Assembly (NCBI RefSeq): GCF_022690685.1
Contig: NZ_JALCYY010000036.1
Location: forward strand, 13,193-49,726
Length of the DNA stretch: 36,534 nucleotides
Direction of reading: 5' to 3'
From: Anaeromyxobacter terrae
GTDB taxonomy: Bacteria; Myxococcota; Myxococcia; Myxococcales; Anaeromyxobacteraceae
This document shows, in pieces, positions 15,282-25,903 of the stretch. Both the position numbers and the translations under genes were made by a program. How positions within the stretch are numbered: position 1 is the first letter of the stretch; the number at the start of each line of letters is the position of its first letter. Below the pieces are notes generated by a model, which saw only the letters and a list, made by a program, of their open reading frames with translations, did not search any database and was not told where the DNA came from.

Positions 15282-15863
15282 CTACGTGGTCTCGGGATCG
15301 ATCCACTTCCGCACGTGGGGAGGCTCGAAGTGGTCGAACGCGTCCAGCAGCGCCCGAGGCTCCTCCCCGACGAGGATGAGCCGCCGGTGCTCCGGGCGCA
15401 GGAACCCCTCGGACACCGCGTGATCGAAGTACGAGATCAGCGGACGGTAGTAGCCGGCGACGTCGAGGAGCCCGCACGGCTTCGCGTGGAGGCCGAGCTG
15501 CGCCCAGGTGAGGATCTCCGAGAGCTCCTCCAGCGTTCCCATCCCGCCGGGCAGCGCGAGGAAGGCGTCGGAGAGCTCCGCCATCTTCGCCTTGCGCTCG
15601 TGCATCGAGCCGACCACGTGCTGCCGCGTCAGGCCGCCGTGCCCGAGCTCGCGAGCCAGGAGCACCCGCGGGATCACGCCGTCCACCTCTCCGCCCGCCT
15701 CCAGCGCGGCGCTCGCCACCGCGCCCATGAGGCCGACGCTCCCGCCTCCGTACACGAGGCCGAGCCCGCGCCTCGCGAGCGCCCTCCCGACCTCCTGCGC
15801 GATCGCCACGTACACACCGTTGATTCCAGAGGAGGAGCCGCAGAAGACACAGACACGCTTCAT
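15282..15863 (-). CDS. LOG-family nucleoside 5'-monophosphate phosphoribohydrolase
   Basis: 193 residues of the LOG (lonely guy) family, which releases a base from a nucleoside monophosphate; plant and some bacterial members activate cytokinins. The hallmark PGGMGTLEE is present, with CVFCGSSSG at the N-terminus and VYGGGSVGLMGAVA. ATG start. It is transcribed away from sdhCAB across a 90-bp gap that contains a near-perfect inverted repeat. Bacterial LOG proteins may act on purine nucleotides generally rather than on cytokinins. Confidence 0.9.
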   Translation of the reverse strand: MKRVCVFCGSSSGINGVYVAIAQEVGRALARRGLGLVYGGGSVGLMGAVASAALEAGGEVDGVIPRVLLARELGHGGLTRQHVVGSMHERKAKMAELSDAFLALPGGMGTLEELSEILTWAQLGLHAKPCGLLDVAGYYRPLISYFDHAVSEGFLRPEHRRLILVGEEPRALLDAFDHFEPPHVRKWIDPETT

Positions 15864-15876
15864 GCGCGGCAAATTA

Positions 15877-15895
15877 GCGGACCAGTCTGGCCCGC
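15877..15895. promoter_or_regulatory. 19-bp inverted repeat between LOG gene and sdhC
   Basis: GCGGaCCAG T CTGGcCCGC: eight of nine arm positions pair around a central T. Placed between two divergent promoters, it is a good candidate for a dimeric regulator site controlling sdhCAB, the LOG gene, or both. Confidence 0.4.
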
Positions 15896-15953
15896 AAAGA
15901 GACCCTCTCGGGACTAGCATACCCGCGCGTGGTCTGGCACCGTGTCGGCCTCT

Positions 15954-16646
15954 ATGTCGACCTCCGTGAGTCCGGTGTCCGCGCCCCGCGCTACGCGCCT
16001 GGGCGCGCTGTGGAACAGCGCCGTCGGCAAGAAGGCGCTCATGGCAGTGACGGGGATCGTGCTGTTTCTGTTCGTCCTCGTTCACATGATCGGCAACCTG
16101 CAGGTGTTCCAGGGTGCCGAGAAGATCAACCACTATGCGGAGCTGCTCCGCATCTCGTTGCCGTTCCTCTGGTTCACGAGGATCGTGCTGCTCGTCGCGG
16201 TGTTCGTGCACGCGCTCGCGGGCATCGAGCTCTGGATGGAGCGTCAGCGCGCGCGCCCCGTGGGCTACCAGGACTACCGCCCGGTGGTCTCGTCCACGGC
16301 GTCGCGCACGATGATCTGGAGCGGCCTGCTCATCCTCGGCTTCGTCGTTTACCACCTGCTCGATCTCACGATCGGGGTGGTCAACCCGAGGTTCGAGCAT
16401 GGCCAGGTCTTCGCGAACATCGTCGCGAGCCTGTCGCGCGCGGTGGGCGCCACCATCTACGTCGTCGCGATGGTCGGGCTCGGCTTCCATCTCTGGCACG
16501 GGCTCTATTCGATGTTCCAGTCGCTCGGCCTCTCGAACCGCGGCATCTCGCCGACGATCCAGAAGTTCGCGATCGGCTTTGCCGTGCTCCTGACGCTCGG
16601 GTTCTCCGCCGTTCCGCTGGCCGTCATTCTCGGCTTCGTGGGGTGA
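15954..16646 (+). CDS. sdhC: Succinate dehydrogenase/fumarate reductase cytochrome b subunit
   Basis: 230 residues with five membrane helices in the cytochrome b558 type-B pattern. Candidate haem His residues sit in VLVHMIG (His44), INHYAE, FVHALAG, VYHLLDL and GFHLWHGL. It anchors SdhAB to the inner membrane and passes electrons to or from menaquinone through two haems. No SdhD is present, as expected for type B. Start: ATG at 15954 chosen; a GTG at 15942 is also in frame and neither has a clear ribosome-binding site. First gene of sdhCAB, 8 bp before sdhA. Confidence 0.93.
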   Translation: MSTSVSPVSAPRATRLGALWNSAVGKKALMAVTGIVLFLFVLVHMIGNLQVFQGAEKINHYAELLRISLPFLWFTRIVLLVAVFVHALAGIELWMERQRARPVGYQDYRPVVSSTASRTMIWSGLLILGFVVYHLLDLTIGVVNPRFEHGQVFANIVASLSRAVGATIYVVAMVGLGFHLWHGLYSMFQSLGLSNRGISPTIQKFAIGFAVLLTLGFSAVPLAVILGFVG

Positions 16647-16654
16647 ACAAAGAC

Positions 16655-18564
<1,910 letters not shown>

Positions 18565-18568
<4 letters not shown>

Positions 18569-19395
18569 GGATCACCCTCGACATCTGGCGTCAGAAGAAC
18601 CCGCGCGACCCCGGCCGCTTCGAGCGGTTCGAGGTGCCGAACATCAACGAGCACATGTCCTTCCTCGAGATGCTGGACGTGCTGAACCAGCAGCTCGTCT
18701 CCGAGGGCAAGGAGCCGGTGGCGTTCGACTCCGACTGCCGCGAAGGCATCTGCGGCATGTGCGGCTTCCTCATCAACGGCGAGGCACACGGCCCGCTCCG
18801 CAACGCGACCGTGTGCCAGACGCACATGCGCCACTTCAAGGATGGCGACGTGCTGCGGCTCGAGCCGTGGCGCGCGGCGGCGTTCCCCGTGCTGCGCGAC
18901 CTCATCGTCGACCGGTCGGCCCTCGACCGCATCATCGCCTCGGGTGGCTACACCTCCACCCGCACCGGCTCCGCGGCCGAGGCCAACCAGATCCTCGTGT
19001 CGAAGCCGTATGCCGACAAGGCGATGGAGGCGGCCGCGTGCATCGGCTGCGGCGCGTGCGTGGCGTCCTGCCCGAACGCCGCGGCGGCGCTCTTCACCGG
19101 CGCCAAGATCGCGCACCTCGCTCACCTGCCGCAGGGTCAGCCCGAGCGCATGGCGCGCGCTCTCTCGATGACGAGCCAGGCGCACGCCGAGGGCTTCGGT
19201 CACTGCACGACCATCGGCGAGTGCGAGGCGGTCTGCCCGGCCGGCATCAAGCTCGAGGTCATCTCGATGATGAACAAGGACGTCATCAAGGCGACGCTCG
19301 GCGGGCGCGCCTCCGAGATGCAGACGCTCGCGGCCCTGCCGCCCTCCGCGGCGATGCGCTTCTTCGAGTCCGAGCCGCCGAAGAAGGAGCAGTAA
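18565..19395 (+). CDS. sdhB: Succinate dehydrogenase/fumarate reductase iron-sulfur subunit
   Basis: 276 residues. The [2Fe-2S] ligands are Cys58, 63, 66 and 84 (CREGICGMC). The C-terminal ferredoxin-like domain has [12 protein letters not shown] (Cys159, 162, 165, 169) and [12 protein letters not shown] (Cys214, 220, 224) for the [4Fe-4S] and [3Fe-4S] clusters. It wires the flavin to the membrane haems. GTG start overlapping the sdhA stop by four bases. Two hairpins follow the stop. Confidence 0.95.
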
Positions 19396-19409
19396 GCCAC
19401 AGGCGCCAC

Positions 19410-19428
19410 CGCCGGCTCCCCGCCGGCG
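19410..19428 (+). terminator. First hairpin after sdhB
   Basis: CGCCGGC and GCCGGCG form a perfect 7-bp stem with a TCCCC loop, 14 bases after the sdhB stop. Only two T follow. Confidence 0.6.
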
Positions 19429-19431
19429 TTC

Positions 19432-19473
19432 CCGCCCCGCCCGCGCCGCGATCTCGCGGCACGCGCGGGGCGG
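19432..19473. terminator. Second, longer hairpin after sdhB
   Basis: An 18-position stem (19432-19449 with 19456-19473) pairs at 16 positions around GATCTC. It directly follows the first hairpin and lies between convergent transcripts, so it may stop both. The rest of 19396-19586 holds nothing else I recognise. Confidence 0.55.
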
Positions 19474-19586
19474 CGGCGTCTCGGGAACGAGAGTGGCAGC
19501 GTCTCTCGGCGGCCGGAGGCTCGCGAGGTGAGCGGGGAGCGCGGCGGCGCGCCCGCACCCGAGGCGCGACGGGACGCTCCCCGGCG

Positions 19587-20375
19587 CTAGGCCGGCTCGA
19601 GCTCGGCGAGGAGCGGCTGCGCGTCTCGGAGTGCGTGTGAGAACCAGCGCTCCCAGGGGAACCGGCCCTCTCCGTCGGGCCACACCGCCTGCAGCGCCGG
19701 GAAGCGCGGCCCACCGTGGAACCAGCCCGCGTACCCGAGGTACGCGAGGTAGTGGCGGCGCGCCACGGCGCGGAGCGCGACCGGGCGGTCCGGAAGGATC
19801 CCGTCCACGACGCCGCCGTCCTCGAACCGCTCGCCGGCGCGCACGCGCGCGCCGATGCGATCGAGCGCGGCCTCGCGGGTCGCGGCGTCGAGGCCGAACA
19901 CGACGACCTCCGGATGATCGAACGAGCGGAACAGGCCGACCGTGAAGGCGTGCTGCGCGCCCGCGCCCTCGGCCTGGATGACGTGCCACCCGCCCTCCGC
20001 GACGTCAGCGAGCACGCGGAGGTCGAGCGCGTCGAGAGGCTCGCCTCGCCGGGGCGGGTAGCGCGGATCGAGCGAGGGCCAGCGGCGCGACGGTCGCGCC
20101 GGGAGCGGGAGTGGGCCCTCCCGGACGTGCCAGCGCTCGCCGGGGCCTGCGCGGCCGAGCATCGTTCCCCGCGGGTGCAGCACGATCTCGACCGCCGACG
20201 CGTCGCGCGCCACCACCTCGTCGAGCGCCCAGTCGCGATCGTCTGCCGCGTCGTGAGGGGCGCGCCCGCACCGGAAGCGCCACTCAGCGCCCCCGTCTCG
20301 GCTGCGCGCCGCGGCCAGGATGGGCGCCCCACCCTCCGCCACGTGCCTGCAAACGGCAGCGCGATCGCTGGACAT
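19587..20375 (-). CDS. Hypothetical protein, DUF2185-like plus DUF4262 domains
   Basis: 262 residues. The N-terminal part (about 6-80: CRHVAEGGAPILAAARSRDGG, EWRFRCG) resembles DUF2185/Imm33-like domains; the C-terminal part (about 115-255: GWHVIQAEG, AFTVGLFRSFDHPEVVVFGL, AYLGYAGWFHGGPRFPALQAVWPDGEGRFPWE) matches DUF4262. No signal peptide or membrane segment. Relatives of both domains are found as immunity-like or stand-alone proteins of unknown function; no toxin gene is visible beside it. Start is uncertain: ATG at 20375 chosen, GTG at 20411 also in frame, neither with a ribosome-binding site. Divergent from the flippase gene. Confidence 0.75.
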   Translation of the reverse strand: MSSDRAAVCRHVAEGGAPILAAARSRDGGAEWRFRCGRAPHDAADDRDWALDEVVARDASAVEIVLHPRGTMLGRAGPGERWHVREGPLPLPARPSRRWPSLDPRYPPRRGEPLDALDLRVLADVAEGGWHVIQAEGAGAQHAFTVGLFRSFDHPEVVVFGLDAATREAALDRIGARVRAGERFEDGGVVDGILPDRPVALRAVARRHYLAYLGYAGWFHGGPRFPALQAVWPDGEGRFPWERWFSHALRDAQPLLAELEPA

Positions 20376-20400
20376 CGACGGGAGCAGACCACTTTGGAGC

Positions 20401-20424
20401 CGGGATGTCACGGGATGTCACGGG
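20401..20424. repeat. Two tandem copies of a 10-bp unit
   Basis: CGGGATGTCA occurs twice in tandem, followed by CGGG. It lies in the 150-bp divergent gap before the flippase. Could be a regulator site or chance. Confidence 0.35.
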
Positions 20425-20525
20425 CGTCGCTGCGCGAGGTCGCCGGGCTCACGGGGGCCCTCCGGGGTGACCGGCGCGCGGCGTGGTTGCGTTGGTTCGC
20501 CCCGCGCCCGACCGTCTCCATTGCC

Positions 20526-22061
20526 ATGGCGGCGGAGAGTGGAGCGGCGGATTCGGGCGGGGCGTCCCTCATGAGACAGGCGGGACCGCTCATCGCGGCG
20601 CGCCTGTTCACCGCCGTCCTGACGCTCTCGATCCCGCTCGTGCTCGCGCGGGTCCTCCCGCTCGCCGAGTACGGCACGTACAAGCAGCTCTTCCTCATCG
20701 CGCTGACGCTCTCGTCGATCCTGCCGTTCGGCGTCGGGCAGAGCCTCTACTACTTCATCCCCCGCACGGCGGACCCGCGCGTCTACTTCGGCCAGACGCT
20801 GCTGTTCCTGCTCGCGGCTGGCGCCGTCGCGGCGGTGGGGTTGTTCGCTGCGATGCCGCACGTTGCCGCCGCCTTCGCGAACCCCGGGCTGCTCGAGCAC
20901 CGGCTCCCCCTCGCGCTCTATACGGGCTTCACCGTCGCAGCGTCACCGCTCGAGCTCTCGATGACGAGCCAGGGCCAGACGCGCCGCTCCGCCGCCACCT
21001 ACCTCGTATGGGACAGCGCTCGCGCCGCCGCGTTCGTGGTGCCCGCCGCGACGGGCCGCGGCCTCGGCGCGATGATGACCGCCCTCACCGCCTTCGCGGC
21101 GCTCCGGCTCGTCGCCGCCTGGGTGGTGATGGTGGGCGCGAAACGGGGCCCTCTCTTCGACCGGCGCCTCTTCGCGGCGCAGCTCGCGTACGCGGTCCCG
21201 TTCGGGATGGCGATGCTCGTCGCCATCCCGCAGCAGTACGCGCATCAGTACGTCGTCGCGAGCACCGTCGCGCCGGCGCTCTTCGCGATCTACGCCGCCG
21301 GCTGCTTCGACCCGCCGTTCGTGGATCTGCTGTACACGCCCACCGGCGAGGTCCTCATGGTGCGCCTCGGCGCGCTCGAGAAGGCGGGCCGCGCCGGCGA
21401 GAGCGTCGCCGCGTTCCGCGAGGCCGCGGCGCACCTCGCCCGCTACCTCCTGCCCGGCGTCGTCTTCCTCTGGGCGATCGCCCCCGAGTTCGTGATCGCC
21501 GTGTTCGGCCAGCGGTTCGCGGCGTCCGCCACCGTCTTCCGCATCTGGCTGCTCGCCATCCCGTTCGGCATCTTCCCGATGGACGCGGCGCTCCGCGCCC
21601 GCAACGAGACGCGGCACCTCCTCCGGGCGTACGTCGTGAAGGCGCTCGCGACGGTGCCGCTCGTGTGGGCCGGGGTCACGCGGTTCGGGATCGTCGGCGG
21701 GGTCGCGTCGTACGTGGCGGCGGAGCTCGTCGGCAAGACGACGCTCGCCGCGCGGCTGCCCCGCGCGCTCTCCGACGCCGGAGTCCGCCCCACGTTGCAG
21801 GCGCTCGTTCCCTGGAGCGAGGTCTCGCGGGCGGCGATCGGCGGCGCGCTCGCCGCGATCGGCGGCGTCGTGGTCCTCCGCGCGGCGCCGGCGCTGGAGG
21901 CGCCGAGCGCCGCTGCGACCGCGCTGTACCGGTTCGTCCCGCTCGCCATCGCGGGAGCGGTCGGCGCGGCGATCTACCTCGCGGTGCTCTGGATGACGGG
22001 CGTTCGCCCGGCGACGGTGCTCGGCACGCTCCGCTCGCGGCGGCCCGCCGGAGCCCCCTGA
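20526..22061 (+). CDS. Polysaccharide flippase (Wzx/PST type)
   Basis: 511 residues with about 12-14 membrane helices, of the oligosaccharide/polysaccharide transporter branch of the MOP superfamily. The start of the family region reads MRQAGPLIAARLFTAVLTLSIPLVLARVLPLAEYGTYKQ. It moves an undecaprenyl-linked repeat unit across the inner membrane. It is the only plus-strand EPS gene here and ends 4 bp before the convergent GT4 gene. Start uncertain: ATG 20526 chosen; ATG at 20415 and 20571 are alternatives, none with a clear ribosome-binding site. Confidence 0.85.
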   Translation: MAAESGAADSGGASLMRQAGPLIAARLFTAVLTLSIPLVLARVLPLAEYGTYKQLFLIALTLSSILPFGVGQSLYYFIPRTADPRVYFGQTLLFLLAAGAVAAVGLFAAMPHVAAAFANPGLLEHRLPLALYTGFTVAASPLELSMTSQGQTRRSAATYLVWDSARAAAFVVPAATGRGLGAMMTALTAFAALRLVAAWVVMVGAKRGPLFDRRLFAAQLAYAVPFGMAMLVAIPQQYAHQYVVASTVAPALFAIYAAGCFDPPFVDLLYTPTGEVLMVRLGALEKAGRAGESVAAFREAAAHLARYLLPGVVFLWAIAPEFVIAVFGQRFAASATVFRIWLLAIPFGIFPMDAALRARNETRHLLRAYVVKALATVPLVWAGVTRFGIVGGVASYVAAELVGKTTLAARLPRALSDAGVRPTLQALVPWSEVSRAAIGGALAAIGGVVVLRAAPALEAPSAAATALYRFVPLAIAGAVGAAIYLAVLWMTGVRPATVLGTLRSRRPAGAP

Positions 22062-22065
22062 CCCC

Positions 22066-23232
22066 TCAGCGGACCTGCGCGCCCTCTCGGCGCGCCGCGC
22101 CGTAAACGAGGCGCGGGACCTCGAGCCCGGTCAGATCCTCGTACAGCGCGTCATAGCTCGCGCGCATCTGCTCGAGCGAGAACTCGCCCTCGACCAGGCG
22201 CCGCCCCCGCTCCCCCATCCGCCGCCGCAGCGGCGCGTCCTCGAGCAGCTCCAGGAGGCGCCGGGCGAGCACTGCCGGCGCGCCGGGTGGAACGAGGAAG
22301 CCCTCCTCGCCGTCCCGGACGATCTCCGGCGTCCCGCCCACGGCCGTCGCGACGACCGGGAGCCGAGCCGCCATGGCCTCGAGGATCGCGTTCGAGATGC
22401 CCTCGGCGTGGCTCGGCGAGGCGGCGACCTCCGCCCGCGCGAGGATGGACGCCACGTCGCGCCGGTGGCCGAGGAAGTGGCAGTGCTCCGCGACGCCGAG
22501 CTGGCGTGCCGCGCGCTCGAGCAGCGGCCGGCGCTCGCCGTCGCCGACGAGCACCAGGCGCGCCTCGGGCCGGGCGCGCACGACCTCGCGCATCGCGTGG
22601 AGGAGGTCCGTCTGACCTTTCACCGGATGGTGCATGTTGGCGACGCAGACGATCGCGCCGGCGTCCGGCGCGGGCGCCTCGGGGAGGCGGCGCGCCGCGC
22701 GGTCGAGCTCGGCGAGATCGACGCCGTTCCGCACCACCACGACCCGGTCCGGCTCCACTCCGCCCCGGATCGCCTGCTCGCGGATGCAGAGGGCGTTCAC
22801 GAGCACGCGATCGGCGAGGCGAGAGGCGAGCGCGAGCGCGGGCCGGCCGAGGCCGGGGAGCTGGTGGCCGAGATCCACGCGGGTCACGATCGACGGCACG
22901 CCTGCGAGGCGCGCCGCGATCACGCCGAGGACGTTCGTGCGCAGATCCTGGGCGTGAACGACGCGGATCCCCTCCTGCTGGACGAAGCGCACGAGCCGCG
23001 CCACCTGGAGCGCGGTGTACGGCCGCACGAGCTTGTTCCCGACGTCGAACACGAACGGGCGGACGCCGTCCGCGGCGAGATCCGCCAGGTGCTCGCCGTC
23101 GTCGTGCAGCGTCGCGACGACCGGCTCGAAGCGCGTCCGATCCATCGTGCGGACGTTGAGGACGGTCTGCCGCTCCTGTCCCCCGAGCTGGAAGCGGTCC
23201 TGGAAGACGAGGATCTTCAGCGGGCGGCCCAC
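22066..23232 (-). CDS. Family 4 glycosyltransferase
   Basis: 388 residues, GT-B fold. N-terminal ILVFQDRFQLGGQERQTV; C-terminal donor domain with VLVGDGERRPLLE and the EGISNAILE motif (E-x7-E) typical of retaining GT4 enzymes. It adds a sugar to the growing lipid-linked unit on the cytoplasmic face. The GTG start at 23232 lies 16 bp inside the end of the O-antigen ligase gene and has GGGAGGGAG about eight bases upstream. Last gene of the minus-strand EPS run. Donor sugar unknown. Confidence 0.9.
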   Translation of the reverse strand: MGRPLKILVFQDRFQLGGQERQTVLNVRTMDRTRFEPVVATLHDDGEHLADLAADGVRPFVFDVGNKLVRPYTALQVARLVRFVQQEGIRVVHAQDLRTNVLGVIAARLAGVPSIVTRVDLGHQLPGLGRPALALASRLADRVLVNALCIREQAIRGGVEPDRVVVVRNGVDLAELDRAARRLPEAPAPDAGAIVCVANMHHPVKGQTDLLHAMREVVRARPEARLVLVGDGERRPLLERAARQLGVAEHCHFLGHRRDVASILARAEVAASPSHAEGISNAILEAMAARLPVVATAVGGTPEIVRDGEEGFLVPPGAPAVLARRLLELLEDAPLRRRMGERGRRLVEGEFSLEQMRASYDALYEDLTGLEVPRLVYGAARREGAQVR

Positions 23233-24518
23233 GGCGGCAGCTCCCTCCCGAGCGCCGCGCGCTCGCGCGAGAGCCGCATCGTCACGAGGCCGCAGGCGAA
23301 CAGGAAGTAGAGGAACCAGGACAGCGAGTAGCCGTTGGCCATCTCGATGACGAGGTAGCCGGCGAGCGCGGCGAAGATGGCCCGCGCCTCCGTCCCGACG
23401 AGCGGGTCGGACCCGACGCGCCAGAGCTTCGGCAAGAGCCACGCCACGAACGCGCAGAAGAGCAGGAACGCGATCACGCCGAGCTCGCCGACGATCTCGA
23501 GCAGGATGTTGTGCGCGACGTAGCGGCGCCCGCCCGCCTCGAGCGGCGCGTAGCGCCCCCACGCCTGGATGTACGCGCTCGCGCCCACGCCCGTGAGCGG
23601 GCGCTCCGCGACGATGACTCCCAGCACCTTCCAGGCGTTCTCCCGCCCCTCGACCGAGACGTCCGTCTCGTACTGCGTGATGGTGGCGTTGCGCTCCCAG
23701 AAGCTCGAGGGCGCGAAGGCGATGAGGCCGAGCGCGATCGCCGCGGCCGCCCCGAGCTTCCTCGCGGAGCTGAGGGTCTTGCCGCGGAACAGGAAGAGCG
23801 CGAGCGCGAGCGCCGCAGCCACCGAGCCCGATCGGGAGTGGGTGAGCACGATCGCCGCGAGCTGGGCGGCGAGGGTCGCCGCGAACAGCACGCGGACCCA
23901 GCGCTTCTTCGCCGTGACCGCGCCGTAGAGGGCGAACGGCATCACCGCGATGAGGCACATCGCGAGGCGGTTGGGATCGGCGTACGGACCGCGCCAGTGC
24001 GTGCGGAACCCGTCGATGAGCGCGTCGTCGTTGCGCCACACGTCGATCGCCCCGAGCGCCGGGCCGAGCGCGGCGAGGGTCCCGACCAGCATGAAGCGCC
24101 TGAGCCGCTGCGGACCGTCCACCGCGTTCTGGACGACGACGAACACCACCGCCATCTTGGCGGCCTCGATCGTCGCGCCGATCGTGTCGGGCTGAGAGAT
24201 GGTCCAGGCGAGCGACAGCGGGACGAAGGACAGGTAGGCGAGGAGCGGGATCACCCCCGGGCCGCCCATGCGGATGCGCTCGCCGGAGGTCACGCGGTGC
24301 ATGAGCAGCGCGAACGCCCCGACGGCCATCGCCACGAAGGCGAGCCGGAGCTGCTCGAACCACGGCCACCAGAACTGCGGGTTCGAGTACAGCATCACGA
24401 CGAACGCGAGCGTGGCGCCGTGCACGAGCAGGTGCCACCTCCGGCTCGCGCGCTCGATCCACGCCTGCCGGGCGAGGAGCGCCGAGTCGAGGGTCGCTGC
24501 GTCCGCATGAGCCGTCAT
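23217..24518 (-). CDS. O-antigen ligase/polymerase family (Wzy/WaaL-like)
   Basis: 433 residues with about ten membrane helices and the Wzy_C features: HSRSGSVAAALAL, RPLTGVGASAY and AHNILLEIVGELGVIAFLLF. These proteins polymerise repeat units or ligate glycans to an acceptor. In an EPS locus with Wzx and Wzz, a polymerase role is the more likely one. ATG at 24518 preceded by AGAGG at five bases; GTG two codons earlier overlaps this site. Overlaps the GT4 start. Confidence 0.85.
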   Translation of the reverse strand: MTAHADAATLDSALLARQAWIERASRRWHLLVHGATLAFVVMLYSNPQFWWPWFEQLRLAFVAMAVGAFALLMHRVTSGERIRMGGPGVIPLLAYLSFVPLSLAWTISQPDTIGATIEAAKMAVVFVVVQNAVDGPQRLRRFMLVGTLAALGPALGAIDVWRNDDALIDGFRTHWRGPYADPNRLAMCLIAVMPFALYGAVTAKKRWVRVLFAATLAAQLAAIVLTHSRSGSVAAALALALFLFRGKTLSSARKLGAAAAIALGLIAFAPSSFWERNATITQYETDVSVEGRENAWKVLGVIVAERPLTGVGASAYIQAWGRYAPLEAGGRRYVAHNILLEIVGELGVIAFLLFCAFVAWLLPKLWRVGSDPLVGTEARAIFAALAGYLVIEMANGYSLSWFLYFLFACGLVTMRLSRERAALGRELPPWAAR

Positions 24519-24580
24519 GTCCACCTCTGTGGGCTAGAAGGTGCGCGTGCCCTGGGCCGCCCGGCCACCGTCCGTTCGGG

Positions 24581-24595
24581 GGCCGCTGAGCGGCC
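24581..24595 (-). other. Hairpin between deacetylase and Wzy genes
   Basis: GGCCGCT G AGCGGCC, a 5-7-bp stem in the 133-bp gap. It may be a pause or weak terminator within the operon. Confidence 0.3.
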
Positions 24596-24651
24596 AGGCA
24601 GCCGTCCTCGTATGGGCCTCGCCGCTCCCGGTCGCGAGCGCACGGCTCGCC

Positions 24652-25833
24652 TCACGAGGCCGCGCGCTCGCGGCCGGCCGCGTGCGCCTCGTCGTCCACC
24701 GAGCCGGGCAGCGCGTCTGGGCGCTCGCCCGAGACGTGCCGCGAGAGCCCGAGGGTGTGGAAGACGCTGTCGAGGCTGCAGATGGCGAGCGCCGCGCTGT
24801 AGGAGATCGGCCCGAGCGTCGAGCTCTCCCAGAGCACCTTGCGCGACATCGCGTACGGGTCGCCGCCGCGCACGTTCTCGCGGTCCTCCGTGGTGACCCC
24901 CGTCTCGAACCCGGCCTCGGCGACCGCGCGCCGCACCGCCGGCGTGTAGTAGCCGTTCGGGTAGGCGAAGTGGAGCGGCGGCCGGCCGAGCCGCTCCGCG
25001 ATCATCTCGCTGCAGCCGGCGATCTCCCGGCGGGCCTCCTGGAGCGGCAGGTTCGAGAGGACGGCGTGGTTCACGGTGTGCCCGCCCACGTCCATGCCCG
25101 CCGCGCGCAGCTCGGCGAGCTCGTCCCAGGTCATCGGGCGGGTGTCGGCGGGGAGGTCCTGCTCGGCGAGGCCGGTCCGGGCCTCCAGCGCGCCCGCGAT
25201 GGCTACGAGCCGCTCGTGGGGGAGCCGCGCGATGAGCCGGTCCAGCGTCGCGGCCGGTCCGGGCTCCGCGCAGGCGGTGAGCAGCGACTGCAGCGGCCCG
25301 GGGAGCCCGGCCCGCTCGACGGGGATCCCGCGCCGCGCGAGCTCGGTGAGCGAGGCGTACAGACGATCGTGCGGGAACCGCTTGCCCGTGCCGGTGAAGC
25401 CGGTCGCGACGAAGAACGTGGCCGGGACCTTGAGCGCGGCCAGGACCGGCATCGCGACGTGGTGGTTGTCCGCGTAGCCGTCGTCGAACGTGACGACGAA
25501 CGCGTCCCGCCGGCGCGTGCCGGGCGGCTCGCCGAGGATCCGGCGGGCGTCGGAGAGCGACACGATCTCGCGGGTGCGCGCGATGTCCTCGATCTGGCGC
25601 TGCAGGGTCTGGGCGGAGATGAACATCGAGGCGATCGACTCCCGGGCGCTCGCCTCGAAGTCCAGGGTGGCGCGGTGGTACGAGAGGATGACCACGCGCG
25701 TCCCGCCGGCCTGCCGCCGCTGCCACGTCCGCACCGCGCGGTGGACGCCCGCCGCGAGGAAGGTCCCCGCCGCCGCGACCTTCACCGCCCGCCTCAGGAT
25801 CCACCTCGGGCTGTTGTCCGCACGCTCCGGCAT
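24652..25833 (-). CDS. Polysaccharide deacetylase (NodB/CE4)
   Basis: 393 residues. An N-terminal hydrophobic stretch (about 12-32) may anchor it. The NodB domain shows VVTFDDGYADN (metal-binding Asp-Asp, 117-118), GGHTVNHAVLS for the zinc-binding His pair, and FAYPNGYYTPAVRRAV. It removes N-acetyl groups from an amino sugar polymer. Between the domain's motifs is a long insert (about 150-215) typical of EPS-cluster members. ATG start with GCGGAAG upstream. Located between FemAB-like and Wzy genes, it likely modifies the secreted polysaccharide in the periplasm or at the membrane. Confidence 0.9.
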   Translation of the reverse strand: MPERADNSPRWILRRAVKVAAAGTFLAAGVHRAVRTWQRRQAGGTRVVILSYHRATLDFEASARESIASMFISAQTLQRQIEDIARTREIVSLSDARRILGEPPGTRRRDAFVVTFDDGYADNHHVAMPVLAALKVPATFFVATGFTGTGKRFPHDRLYASLTELARRGIPVERAGLPGPLQSLLTACAEPGPAATLDRLIARLPHERLVAIAGALEARTGLAEQDLPADTRPMTWDELAELRAAGMDVGGHTVNHAVLSNLPLQEARREIAGCSEMIAERLGRPPLHFAYPNGYYTPAVRRAVAEAGFETGVTTEDRENVRGGDPYAMSRKVLWESSTLGPISYSAALAICSLDSVFHTLGLSRHVSGERPDALPGSVDDEAHAAGRERAAS

Positions 25834-25903
25834 CTTCCGCCCTCTCTCTTCACCCACCGCCCCGCCGCCGCGCGGCGTGGTCAAGCCACCGCCGAACCGC
25901 CAG

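Noticed and set aside
20526..22061. Horizontal transfer of the EPS locus
   Set aside because: GC content and codon use look the same as in the sdh and lpxB regions and there are no mobile-element genes at its borders.
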